From Nonomuraea cypriaca (GTDB lineage: Bacteria > Actinomycetota > Actinomycetes > Streptosporangiales > Streptosporangiaceae), in assembly GCF_015645445.1 (NCBI RefSeq), contig NZ_JADOGI010000101.1:1-36719 (forward strand): a stretch of 36,719 nucleotides of DNA. Reading direction: 5' to 3'. Under the pieces are notes generated by a model. That model saw only the letters and a program-made list of their open reading frames with translations. It was not told the DNA's origin and did no database searches. A program made the translations under genes and the position numbers. Position 1 is the stretch's first letter; each line of letters begins with the position of its first letter. Shown in pieces: positions 29,313 to 36,719 of this stretch.

Positions 29313-30149
29313 GCCTCCGACTGGTTCAGGCCCGGCTGGTTCGAGCGAGCCGAGTCCTACATCGACAGGGAGATCAAGACTGCCGATCGCATGCGGCTCG
29401 GTCCGAGCCGTCAGATCAAGCACTGGAGCATGTCCGCCGTGCTCCGCACGCCGACTGACCGAGGTGACCTGTACCTGAAAGCGGTCCTGCCGAGGCTGGC
29501 TCGCGAACCTGACATCACGCGGTACCTGGCGTCCTTGCGCATCGCGCCATTCTCCACCATCACCGCGATATCACCCGGTGACCGCTGGTGGCTCGCCGAG
29601 GACTTCGGCGGCGTGGATGGCTGGACGGTCTCCGCAGAGCAGCGTCGCGCATGCCTGACACAGCTGGTCATGGTGCAGAAGGAGACCATCCACCGCAGGG
29701 ATGAGCTGATCGCCGCGGGGTGCGTCCCGCTCACGCCGGCCTCGCTGGCCGACGACGTGGGGTCAACCCTGGCCCGCGATTTCCACCCGGGCAATGTGAT
29801 CGTGCGCGACGACGAGATCCTGTTGCACGACTGGAGCTTCGCCACCGTCACGAACCCGTTGTTCGATCTGGCCTCATGGCTGCTCGACACGTCTGAGCCG
29901 GACGCAGCGAGCTACCTCGACGCCTACTTCGCCGCCTGGGCCGACACCGTCGCTCCGGAACGGATGCGCAGCGCGTGGCACGTGGCCAAGCCGCTCGCCG
30001 CGATGGTGGAGATGATGAAGCTGATCGAGCTAGCCGACATCGTCGGACCGGATCACGACTTCAACTGGCTGCCGATGACCTACGGCTGGGGCCGCCGGCT
30101 GCTGAACGCGGCCACCCACCCCGACCTGACCATCAACGGTTGGCGATAG
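29313..30149 (+). pseudogene. Aminoglycoside-phosphotransferase-fold protein, start lost and catalytic segment deleted
   Basis: From SDWFRPGWFERAESYIDRE through WSMSAVLRTPTDRGDLYLKA and RWWLAEDFGG this is an APH-type kinase with its nucleotide-binding lobe, including a candidate ATP-site Lys in YLKA. The frame then jumps from PLTPASLADDVGSTLAR directly into DFHPGNVIV and ILLHDWSFATVTNP. In relatives some 60 residues lie between, and the Brenner motif reads HGDFHPGN; here HG is replaced and the helix before it is gone. No start codon lies upstream of the N-terminal homology (ATG 29391 is internal). It is probably inactive although the frame is open to 30149. Confidence 0.7.
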
Positions 30150-30246
30150 TAAGGCTAATCGGCCGCATTTGAGGACCACTTGAGGCCCGGCACGGACGGT
30201 GATGTGCGCACTCGACCGCCAATAACCCCACTCCTCGAACCCGTTC

Positions 30247-30990
30247 TCAGACCGCTCGAACTTCGGCGAGCCGCTTGACTGCGAACTCGTCGTCCCAGCA
30301 GACGGCGGCCTCCCATGCGGCCGACGCTTGCGCGGCGATGTCGTACGCGCCGTCGTCTAGCCCGGCGGCGTTGTCGGGCAGCACGAGGTCGAGGTCGGGG
30401 ACGTCGACGTGCGACTCGTCCCAGTCGATCAGGGCGACTTGATTCGCGGTCATGCGGACGTTGCCAGGGTTGTTGGCGTCGCCGTGGACGACGCATGTCT
30501 GACGTCCGGTGAGCCGCGCCCACGCTGCCCGGCATCGAGCAACGCTCTCAGGGGGCATCGCGCCGAGGTCGATCCTCGTCCCGGTCTCGGCGTGCAGGAG
30601 GTCGGTCGACGATCGCCAACCTGGGCGCTGCGGCCAGCCCTGCGTCAACCGATGCAGCTCGCGGAGCGTGCCGGCCACGCGACGCCAGTCGGCCTGCGTC
30701 TCGGGCGGTCCGCCATCCAGGTAGGTCATCACCACCAGACCGTCGACGAACAGCCGGCCGTCCGTAGTCGGGATCGGCACCGGCACGGTCAGACCTTCAC
30801 GGTCGAGGTGTTGGAGGAGCTCGGTCTCCCACGCGAGATCAGCGTCGCTCCTGGCACCGAGACGACCGACCGCGAGGTGCCCGTTGACGCGCACGCTCCA
30901 CACGTCGTTGGCGACTCCGCCAGCGAGCGATTCGATGCGAGCGACGTCTTCGCCCCACTGCCCGAGTGTCTCCCACCCCACTGGCCACAT
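30247..30990 (-). CDS. Phosphotransferase (aminoglycoside/choline kinase-like fold)
   Basis: A 247-aa APH-fold kinase. The N-lobe is SLAGGVANDVWSVRVNGHLA with VGRLGARS and FVDGLVVMTYLDGG as hinge. The catalytic loop VVHGDANNPGN (His169, Asp171, Asn177) and the metal loop LIDWDESHVD (Asp189/191) are followed by the C-lobe. The usual ATP-site Lys is not obvious after VAVG (RLG instead). Substrate is unknown; resistance is not implied. ATG 30990 is chosen because a terpene-synthase fragment on the other strand begins at ~31034, so the gene's own DNA probably ends there; ATG 31041 is in frame upstream. It converges on the damaged phosphotransferase ending at 30149. Confidence 0.85.
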   Translation of the reverse strand: MWPVGWETLGQWGEDVARIESLAGGVANDVWSVRVNGHLAVGRLGARSDADLAWETELLQHLDREGLTVPVPIPTTDGRLFVDGLVVMTYLDGGPPETQADWRRVAGTLRELHRLTQGWPQRPGWRSSTDLLHAETGTRIDLGAMPPESVARCRAAWARLTGRQTCVVHGDANNPGNVRMTANQVALIDWDESHVDVPDLDLVLPDNAAGLDDGAYDIAAQASAAWEAAVCWDDEFAVKRLAEVRAV

Positions 30991-31033
30991 CTTACGGGGG
31001 TTCCGAACATCACTGTTCTCAGCAAAGTCGGCG

Positions 31034-31240
31034 AACACCATCGTCGTCCTCGTGAACGACGCGGTCTCAGCCGAGCGGGAATCCAGACGCCACGGCGAGA
31101 AGTCGAACCTGGTGCTCTTCCTGTCGGCCCGGGACGGCCTCACCCACGACCAGGCCCTGGCCGAGGTTGCCCGGCGGCGCAGGCGGGCCGTCGAACGCTG
31201 CCAGGACGCCGAAGCCCAGCTGCGCGAACTCTGGCCGGTC
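31034..31240 (+). pseudogene. C-terminal remnant of a class-I terpene synthase
   Basis: The frame reads NTIVVLVNDAVSAERESRRH, then GEKSNLVLFLSARDGLTHDQ and ALAEVARRRRRAVERCQDAE. NDAVSAERE fits the metal-binding NSE triad (NDxxSxxxE) of bacterial terpene cyclases. The following EKSNLV...DGLT..+AL..V..RR..AV...+A.A.L is the usual next helix. The Asp-rich N-terminal half is missing and the end of the gene is blurred. It starts where the divergent phosphotransferase DNA ends. Confidence 0.6.
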
Positions 31241-32066
31241 TGCCGGCGCCGTGAATGCACCATGCCTTCAAGGCCGGCCAACGTGCCTTACGTGCCTGAC
31301 AAGATCATCGGGCTCCGATCTGCGGGAAGAGGTCAACAACCCCAGATAACGATCGCGCCTGACGGTGAGGCCAGTCTCTGCGAGAAAGATCGCATCACTG
31401 ATCGTAGGTGCGCAGCGGCTACCGTCCGACGCGATATCCGTGAGGCTATCTCCATGCACGCCGTTCGCGCCGCGCTCTGAACGGCCTGACTCCGTATGGA
31501 CGAAGGCGAAGCAGGAGGCCCATAACGCTCGCCGGCGTGCACGCACGGTCATCATCGGGCTTGTTCCGTCGCACAACTCGCGACAGTTGAATAGACGACT
31601 CCACCAGTACACGACCCGAACACCGCCGAGCCGATGACGTTGTCCGCCGATGCCAAGAGCAGCCGCGGGGAGTCGCTCGAAGGTGGAATTTTGGGCGTGC
31701 TGCTGTGTTGCTGTACGGGCGAAGCCCGTTCTTCAGTGCCATAAATGGATTTTGAACTCGACCGAGCGCCTTTACAATGTAGATTCGTAAGCTGCCGCCA
31801 ACAACGGCCGGCCGGTGTCGCGGGTCCGGCTCGGTGACCTGGACCGGGCGAGGAAACTGCTCGACGACGCCGAGCAGGACGGGAAGCCGGGGTCACATCC
31901 CCTGACAATCAGGTCCCCTGGCCAGCAGCTCAGCGTCTCACTCCCCCTGTCTCCAGCAGCCAGCCGGGCGCAGTGACCGCCGCACTCTGGCTGATGTCGA
32001 TCGCCATCCGCCAGTTCTCGAGACCGAAGGTTCGGGCGATGGGGGTGGTGAACCGGTGTGAGGGGG
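31241..32066. other. About 825 bp without a recognisable gene
   Basis: I see no known family in six frames. A plus-strand frame near 31800-31900 (SRVRLGDLDRARKLLDDAEQ, DGKPGSH) looks protein-like but is too short to name. Base composition between ~31690 and 31800 is AT-richer than the surroundings, possibly marking foreign or intergenic DNA. No convincing hairpin or repeat was found. Confidence 0.4.
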
Positions 32067-32975
32067 TCAGGAGGCCGGCGTGAGGTAATCGCCGTGCTCC
32101 AGGTCGTCGAGCAGTGTCGGGTGGGTGGGCGACCAGCCGAGCAGTTCCTGGGTGTAAGAGCCGGAGACGGGCGCGTCGATGCCGTAGACAGTGGCCATGA
32201 ACGGGCTTGGGAAGTGCGCGGCGGCCTCGTCCGGGGTCAGCGAGACCGTGGGCAGATCGAGGACCCGAGCGATCGTCTCCGCGATGCTCTTCAGGGTGAC
32301 GCCGCTTTCGGCTACTCCGTGCAGCACACTGCCCGCGGGAGCCTTCTCCAGTGCCAGGCGGAACAGGATCGCCGCGTCGAGCCGATGTACCGCGGGCCAC
32401 CGGTTGCCGCCGTCGCCGACGTAGGCCGACATGCCGGTCCTTCGTGCGGTGGCGACGAGCATGCCGATGAAGCCGTGGTCCCCGTGGCCGTGGACGGTAG
32501 GAGCGAGCCGGACCACGCTCGCGCGTACTCCCTGGGCGGCGGATCCCAGGCAAGCTCGCTCGCCAGGGATCCGGAAGCCGCCGATCCCGGCCAGGTCGGG
32601 CTCGTCCTTCTCGGTGCTCTCCCGGCCGATGGGCATGACCAGCGTGCCCGAGGTGCTGACGAACGGCTTGCCCGTGTGTTCCAACGCTTGGCCGAGCGTC
32701 TCGATCGCGGCCCGGTCGCGTCTCATCATGTCGTCGGTGTCGGCGAAGTCGCCACCGAAGGCCATGTGCAGGACGCCGTCGGCGGCTTCGGCGCCGCTGC
32801 GCAGGCTGTCGAGATCTTCCAGGGAGCCGCGGTGTGGTGTGGCGCCCAGCGACTCCAGCCGAGCGGCGGCGGCATCCGAGCGCGCCAGGCCGGTGACGGT
32901 GTGGCCGGCCGCGACGAGCTCCGCGACGACGGCGGGGCCTGTCAGGCCGGAACCACCGGTGACAAAGACGCGAGC
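32067..32975 (-). pseudogene. NAD-dependent epimerase/dehydratase (extended SDR) lacking its start codon
   Basis: An otherwise intact ~300-aa extended SDR: RVFVTGGSGLTGPAVVAELV with AAGHTV (TGGxGxxG dinucleotide site), ARSDAAAARLESLGATPHRG, DGVLHMAFGGDF, FVSTSGTL, VRASVVRLAPTVHGHGDHGF, YVGDGGNRWPAVHRLDAA and SYTQELLGWSP. Relatives begin M(K/R)VFVTGG. Here the codon in front of RVFVTG is GCT, the next upstream codons contain no ATG, GTG or TTG, and a stop occurs at ~32996. At the very same base a TetR C-terminus starts on the other strand. The gene was evidently cut at its initiation codon by a rearrangement; internal ATG 32765 would omit the cofactor site. Confidence 0.75.
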
Positions 32976-33187
32976 TGGCCAAGGCCGCGTCGCTCACCGA
33001 CGCCGTAGCGCGGGCGCTGCGGCAGCGCGATATCCCCGACCGGCTGGCCGGCCTGGCTGCTCAGACCGGCTGGGCCGCCTTTCACCAAGCGGCTCAAGCC
33101 TGGATCGACGACCCCTCACAGAGCTTGTACGCGCATCTCCTCCAAGCCTTCGACGATCTGCGCGCCCTCTCCACAGGCACGGCCTGA
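32972..33187 (+). pseudogene. C-terminal remnant of a TetR-family regulator
   Basis: About 71 codons read ELAKAASLTDAVARALRQRD, IPDRLAGLAAQTGWAAFHQA, AQAWIDDPSQSLYAHLLQAF and DDLRAL, ending at 33187. This fits the last two helices of TetR regulators (ERELVK.A.L..A...ALR.RG+P...A.LAA..G...F..A...W+). The HTH domain and ligand core are missing. The fragment begins at the same base where the epimerase loses its start codon. Confidence 0.6.
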
Positions 33188-33411
33188 ACGCTGATACCGC
33201 GCCGCCCGCGGCCACCGATCATCGCGAGCGAACCGCGACACGAAAGCTCGTCAAGGGCGCCGACGCGTCGTTCTGGGCGTCCCAGCTGTGGCAGGACGTC
33301 GTGGTCGGCCCAAGCTCGCGCGGCTCCTCCCCCGGCGACGCCACGCCGCCGCTGACGAGCGCCTATCGGCGCGACCTCTAAGTGCGTGTTTGAGAAGATC
33401 GTTTTTAGGGG

Positions 33412-33480
33412 CCACAGGATGGCGTTGACGATCTCCCGGCGCGGATGCTTCTCCGGACGCCCACCAGTGTTCGGCTCGGG
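33412..33480 (-). pseudogene. Inverted N-terminal fragment of an IS5-type transposase
   Basis: The minus strand encodes PEPNTGGRPEKHPRREIVNA and ILW, identical through NAIL to the transposase start at 36285-36345. After NAILW, similarity stops at the IS-end-like segment. It is a 69-bp scrap, useful as evidence of recombination between the two IS5-type copies. Confidence 0.85.
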
Positions 33481-34244
33481 TGGCGGACGCGGACGGGTGC
33501 ACCCTGGCGGGACGTACCTGTTCGCTATGGCGAGTGGGAGACCGTTTACGGGTTGTTCCGGCGCTGGCAGCGGGACGGCACATGGGCGCGGATCGTGCAG
33601 GAGTTGCAGGCCCTGGCGGACGCGAAAGGTTTGATCACCTGGGACGTGAGCGTGGATTCGTCGATCGCTCGGGCGCATCAGCACGCCGCTGGTGCGCGTA
33701 AAAGGGGGATCTGCAGGTAGAACCGCCTGGCGGGGTGAGTGTGGAGCCCGCCGACCACGGGCTCGGCCGCTCCCGGGGCGGGCTGACCACCAAGATGCAC
33801 CTGGCGTGCGAGCAGGGACAGAAGGTGCTGTCGTTGATCGTCACCGCCGGTCAGCGCGGCGACTCCCCGCAGTTTCAGCCGGTGCTGGAGAAGATCAGCG
33901 TGCCCAGGCTCGGCCTTGGCCGTCCCCGAAAGCGGCCGGACAAGGTCCGGGCGGACAAGGCGTACGGCTCCCGCGCCAACCGCGCCTACCTGCGGCGACG
34001 CGGCATCAGCTGCACGATCCCGGAGAAGGCCGATCAGGTCCGCCACCGCAAGAACCGCGGCAGCCGGGGCGGCCGTCCTCCAAGGTTCTGCAAGATCGAC
34101 TACCGCGAGCGGCACGCCGTCGAGTGCGCCATCAACCGGCTCAAACGCCACCGCGCCGTCGCGACCAGATACGACAAGCTGGCCGTCCGCTACGAAGCCA
34201 CCGTCCAGATCGCCATCATCAACGACTGGCTGACCTGCTTATAA
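33481..34244 (+). pseudogene. IS5 family transposase, N-terminally truncated, two frames
   Basis: Frame A (33481-33720): WRTRTGAPWRDVPVRYGEWE, TVYGLFRRWQRDGTWARIV, ITWDVSVDSSIARAHQHAAG. Frame B (from ~33715 to 34244): HGLGRSRGGLTTKMHLACEQ, VRADKAYGSRANRAYLRRRG, CKIDYRERHAVECAINRLKR. The DDE residues are seen as D in VSVDSS, D in ADKAYGS and E in RHAVE. The frames meet at AAAAGGGGG (33700-33708), where a -1 slip would join them. Such a site may be programmed, as in many IS5/IS427-group elements, or a plain mutation. The first ~40 residues are replaced by the inverted scrap of the other element, so this copy has no normal start. Confidence 0.8.
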
Positions 34245-34391
34245 AACAGTCCCTAGCACTGCCCGTCGCCTGCGATCGCTCGTCCGCAAGGGATCCTCGA
34301 ACGAGACACGACCGTTCAGCGAACCGAACGCCTGAGCGCGGCTCTTGCCGCCTTCCTTACTGGCAACCCGAAGGGCAAGATCCCTCTGGGG

Positions 34392-34955
34392 TCACTCGAC
34401 CAAATCGTCGAGTACGGACTGCCACTGAGCGTCTGTGAGTCCGCTCAAGAATCGCTTCGGGGTATAGTTCGCGCTGATATACGAAGGACATGCAGTGTCC
34501 GCGCCCTTGACAACGACGGAGCGCACCTCACGATGAGTGCGTAGCTCGTGCACCCGGATCCGATAAGTCGCCCGTACCATCGGAATCGACCGGGCGAGCC
34601 CGACGTACCCCCCGCAGTCACTGGATCCCTGCTCGGCGCCCTCGAGGGTGCCACAGGCCACCAGCTGTACGGCGGTAGGTTCCCCCAAATAGCCATCCAC
34701 CGCAGCGGATCGGTCCGACAAATCCGGCGCCTCTGGCAAGAGCTGGCCGACCTCACTAGGCATGAACACCGCGACACGATGTGGAGGGGGACCGGCGTAC
34801 GGCGTGGCGCCGTCATATGTGGCACCGCCACATGCCTTGTCCAGTTCGTACACGTTGTCGGGCAAGCCACCGCCACAGGCGGTGATCAGCAGCACCGGTA
34901 TTGACAGGACCGATACGAATCCCAGTCGCAACGTAGAGACTCGGTGAAACCGCAC
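34392..34955 (-). CDS. Lipoprotein of unknown function
   Basis: A 187-aa predicted lipoprotein. A basic N-region (RFHRVSTLRLGF), hydrophobic core (VSVLSIPVLLI) and lipobox LITAC (Cys27) are followed by GGGLPDNVYELDKACGG. The mature part has several Cys (ACGG, VACGT, SDCGG, TACPS) that could form disulfides, plus ARSIPMVRATYRIRVHELRT. I know no function. GTG 34955 is chosen because AAGGGG lies ~8 bases upstream; the frame is open to 34985. It stands alone between IS debris and the acetyltransferase. Confidence 0.8.
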   Translation of the reverse strand: MRFHRVSTLRLGFVSVLSIPVLLITACGGGLPDNVYELDKACGGATYDGATPYAGPPPHRVAVFMPSEVGQLLPEAPDLSDRSAAVDGYLGEPTAVQLVACGTLEGAEQGSSDCGGYVGLARSIPMVRATYRIRVHELRTHREVRSVVVKGADTACPSYISANYTPKRFLSGLTDAQWQSVLDDLVE

Positions 34956-35170
34956 CGTCACACCCCTTCGCCAGACGCGGTGCAACAGCCTGCACCAGTT
35001 CCATGGGGAGCGGTCCCGTCAAGTCCTCCCGCATCGACCGCTGTACCGATGTTCCCGAGGCCGAGGACCCGCGGTGGCGGCGGTGTGTCAAGACGGTGCG
35101 CCCGATTCGGCGATCCGGCGCAGGTCGCAGCGCCAGGAAGACCGGCCCGAATGTTCAGTTGATCGCCGCG

Positions 35171-35827
35171 TCAGAAAGCGCCCCTGTCGCCGGCAGAGGC
35201 GACGCCTTGTCGCGCGTTGTGGCTTCCTTCGTCCGGCTGGCGCATTGCCCACTCGAGCGGCAGCGCAGCGAACCACATCACGTCGCAGCGCTTGCCCTGC
35301 CAAACGCTGTGTGCGCGCATCGTTCCCTCATGCACGAACCCGGCTCGGCGAGCCACAGCGACTGAAGCCTCGTTGCCTGCGACGATCGTCAGGAAGACGC
35401 GAGCTGCTCCCATGTCGAACAGCCAGCGGGTGAGCAGGATCACCGCTCGAGTCGCATAGCCGCGCCCTCTCGCATCTGGTGCGATCCAGTAACCGAACCG
35501 TGCTACGTCCTCGTTGGACCAGTCGTCGACGCCACAGCAGCCGACCAGTTCGCCGGATCTGGTGTCGAGGATTGCGAACGCAACACCAGAGGGTGTCCCA
35601 GTCGCAGCAAACGCACGCCAGTTCAACCCGAACTGGTCGATCACGCCCTCAGCGTCCGTGGTCGACAGCGGCGGAGTCGGGTGCCCCAGCCGGTCATGGC
35701 TACCGTTATAGCGCCGGATCGCTGGGTCGGCACTTGCTTCGGCCATGAACCGGACGTCATCTCTCGACCAAGGCCGCAGGGTGACCAGGCCGTCGGAGAG
35801 CGTCACGACTGGACTTTCGCCAGACAT
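35171..35827 (-). CDS. GNAT family N-acetyltransferase
   Basis: A 218-aa RimJ/RimL-type acetyltransferase: LVTLRPWSRDDVRFMAEASA, VAFAILDTRSGELVGCCGVD, GYWIAPDARGRGYATRAVIL (acetyl-CoA loop R-G-R-G-Y-A near residue 130), VAGNEASVAVARRAGFVHEG and WQGKRCDVMWFAALPLEW. Substrate unknown; relatives modify ribosomal-protein N-termini, antibiotics or small amines. ATG 35827 is chosen for the AGGATGG site six bases upstream; ATG 35836 and 35914 are in frame. The last ~20 residues (DEGSHNARQGVASAGDRGAF) exceed the usual family end. Confidence 0.9.
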   Translation of the reverse strand: MSGESPVVTLSDGLVTLRPWSRDDVRFMAEASADPAIRRYNGSHDRLGHPTPPLSTTDAEGVIDQFGLNWRAFAATGTPSGVAFAILDTRSGELVGCCGVDDWSNEDVARFGYWIAPDARGRGYATRAVILLTRWLFDMGAARVFLTIVAGNEASVAVARRAGFVHEGTMRAHSVWQGKRCDVMWFAALPLEWAMRQPDEGSHNARQGVASAGDRGAF

Positions 35828-36215
35828 GTTGACCATCCTGCCACCGCGCCGGACCCGGTGGCCCCGGTGTTCGCTGGGGTGCCCGATGTCCCGGTCCCAT
35901 GACCGGTTGACCACGGGCTGCCGGCCTCTTGAAGCTCGCCTCGGCTACCTGGATCGGGTCTTGCCGGTCTGCCCCGGAAGCGCCGCTCCAAGCACCCCGC
36001 GTCTTGCGCAGCGGTGCTCCGTAAGAGGAACTCGCTCTGGGCACCAATCACAAGGCTCGGCCGAGCAGCGACGCCGTGACCAGCGCAGTCCCACATACCC
36101 CGTACCCAAAGATTCTCAGTGAGCGGGAGCTATCCGGACGCCGACGGTTTCGCTCCCATCCTCGTCCCCAAGGCGACGGCGATCGCGATGTACGTCGGAT
36201 TACCAGGGTGGTTGG
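35828..36215. other. About 390 bp without a recognised gene
   Basis: No conserved frame on either strand. The right part (from ~36130) probably belongs to the left end of the IS5 element at 36216, but I could not define its terminal repeat. Confidence 0.45.
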
Positions 36216-36668
36216 ATGCCCCCTGATCGTTACCCCTCGGATCTGACCGATGAGCAGTGGGAGCTGATCGAGCCCTTGCTGCCCGAGCCGAACACTGGTG
36301 GACGTCCGGAGAAGCATCCGCGCCGGGAGATCGTCAACGCCATCCTGTACGTGGTGCGCTCGGGCTGCCCGTGGCGCTACCTGCCCACCGACCTGCCGCC
36401 CTGGCAGACCGTGTACTGGTATTTCCAGCAGTGGGAACACGCCGGCGTCACGGAGAGGCTACTGACCGAGCTGCGGGCCAAGGCCCGTCGGCAGGCCGGG
36501 CGCGATGACGAGCCGTCGGCAGGCATCATCGACTCCCAAAGTGTCAAGGGCGCCGACACCGTCGGCCGTGACAGCCGCGGGTACGACGCCGCCAATTATC
36601 TGGGGCTGGATGTTATGCCGGGCAAGGTGGATCAGTGCTGGCTGCGGGTGGTGCGACCGGTGAATTGA
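36216..36668 (+). pseudogene. IS5 family transposase, cut after the first catalytic motif
   Basis: ATG 36216 begins PPDRYPSDLTDEQWELIEPL, LPEPNTGGRPEKHPRREIVN, YVVRSGCPWRYLPTDLPPWQ, TVYWYFQQWEHAGVTERLL and IIDSQSVKGADTVGRDSRGY with DAA. This is a standard IS5/IS1182-like N-terminal half with the first catalytic Asp (IIDSQ). After DAA (36591), where relatives continue KK..GRKR.I.VDT.G, the frame turns into unrelated NYLGLDVMPGKVDQCWLRVV and stops at 36668. A junction at ~36591 is therefore likely; the other catalytic residues are not in this window. Confidence 0.8.
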
Positions 36669-36719
36669 CCTCATAACGCCGGAGGTTCACCGTCTCCTTC
36701 ATCGAGGGATTGTCGATGG
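36592..36719. other. Sequence beyond the IS5 junction
   Basis: The last ~128 bp do not belong to the transposase family. A minus-strand ATG at 36702, with reading MKETVNLRRYEVNSPVAPPA and nine more codons, is open but short. Nothing can be assigned before the window ends. Confidence 0.35.

Larger units (their letters stand above)
33378..34255 (+). mobile_element. Mosaic of IS5-family insertion sequence pieces
   Basis: Three segments are joined: (a) 33378-33411, a short AT-rich segment that looks like an IS end (next to CTAA); (b) 33412-33480, the N-terminal coding part of an IS5-type transposase in inverted orientation, with the same protein start as the element at 36216; (c) 33481-34255, a second, different IS5-type element without its N-terminus, ending near AAAACAGTCC next to CTAG. 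CTAR-type targets are usual for this group. The ends were not matched as full terminal repeats, so boundaries are approximate. Confidence 0.6.

Noticed and set aside
1..36719. CRISPR arrays, tRNA or rRNA genes
   Set aside because: No regularly spaced direct repeats, no cloverleaf-like conserved arms and no rRNA core motifs were seen on either strand.

Overview
This 36.7 kb window has very high GC, third-codon-position GC bias, and frequent GTG/TTG starts and 4-nt stop/start overlaps. It carries SigE-type sigma factors, MmyB-type HTH regulators, DUF1062, DUF2332 and DUF417 proteins and an F420-type PPOX remnant. All of this points to a filamentous actinobacterium, probably of the Streptosporangiales group (Nonomuraea/Actinomadura-like) or a Streptomyces relative. 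That placement is inference. I see no rRNA, tRNA, CRISPR array or replication origin.

The window is a decaying accessory region. About 20 intact or near-intact genes are separated by about as many truncated, frameshifted or internally deleted remnants. These include a zinc-type alcohol dehydrogenase, MOSC protein, serine hydrolase, winged-helix regulator, methyltransferase, MerR, PPOX, DUF2332, MFS, SDR, integrase, two damaged genes at a TetR/epimerase junction, terpene synthase and IS5-type transposases. Several remnants meet exactly at junctions, so the history of rearrangement can be partly read.

Layout. (1) 0-6 kb: ADH and MOSC remnants; an alpha/beta hydrolase whose first 20 residues look like an anti-sigma factor; the coupled sigma factor, apparently missing its DNA-recognition helix; a DUF417/RclC-like membrane protein; a SigE-family sigma factor with a membrane-anchored partner. 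(2) 6-8 kb: an SDR divergent from an MmyB-type regulator. (3) 9-13.8 kb: a solute-binding-like protein without a visible signal peptide, then about 3 kb (MmyB regulator, PPOX remnant, FMN reductase, DsbA/FrnE protein) flanked by two halves of what looks like one MerR gene, as an inversion would leave it. (4) 13.8-17.6 kb: a beta-lactamase-like serine hydrolase with an unusual C-terminal domain, divergent from an HTH regulator; then a MerR regulator with two promoters carrying palindromic 19-bp spacers. (5) 17.6-23.7 kb: a secreted S33 peptidase, then two tiny ORFs and a translationally coupled pair of ABC exporters. (6) 24-28.4 kb: DUF1062 and VOC proteins, DUF2332 and MFS remnants, and an aldo/keto reductase divergent from a third MmyB-type regulator. 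(7) 28.4-36.7 kb: the most broken part, with SDR, integrase, phosphotransferase, terpene-synthase, epimerase and TetR pieces, an IS5 mosaic, a lipoprotein, a GNAT acetyltransferase and a cut IS5 transposase at the edge.

Recurring themes are MmyB-type regulators divergent from redox genes (three times, each with inverted repeats between the pair) and rearrangement junctions that fall at or near start codons. The best candidates for new biology are the ABC exporter pair with its upstream small ORFs, the serine-hydrolase fusion with its repeated TTGCAAT-type boxes, and the MerR-type divergent promoter pair. I found no clear-cut new defence or biosynthetic system.
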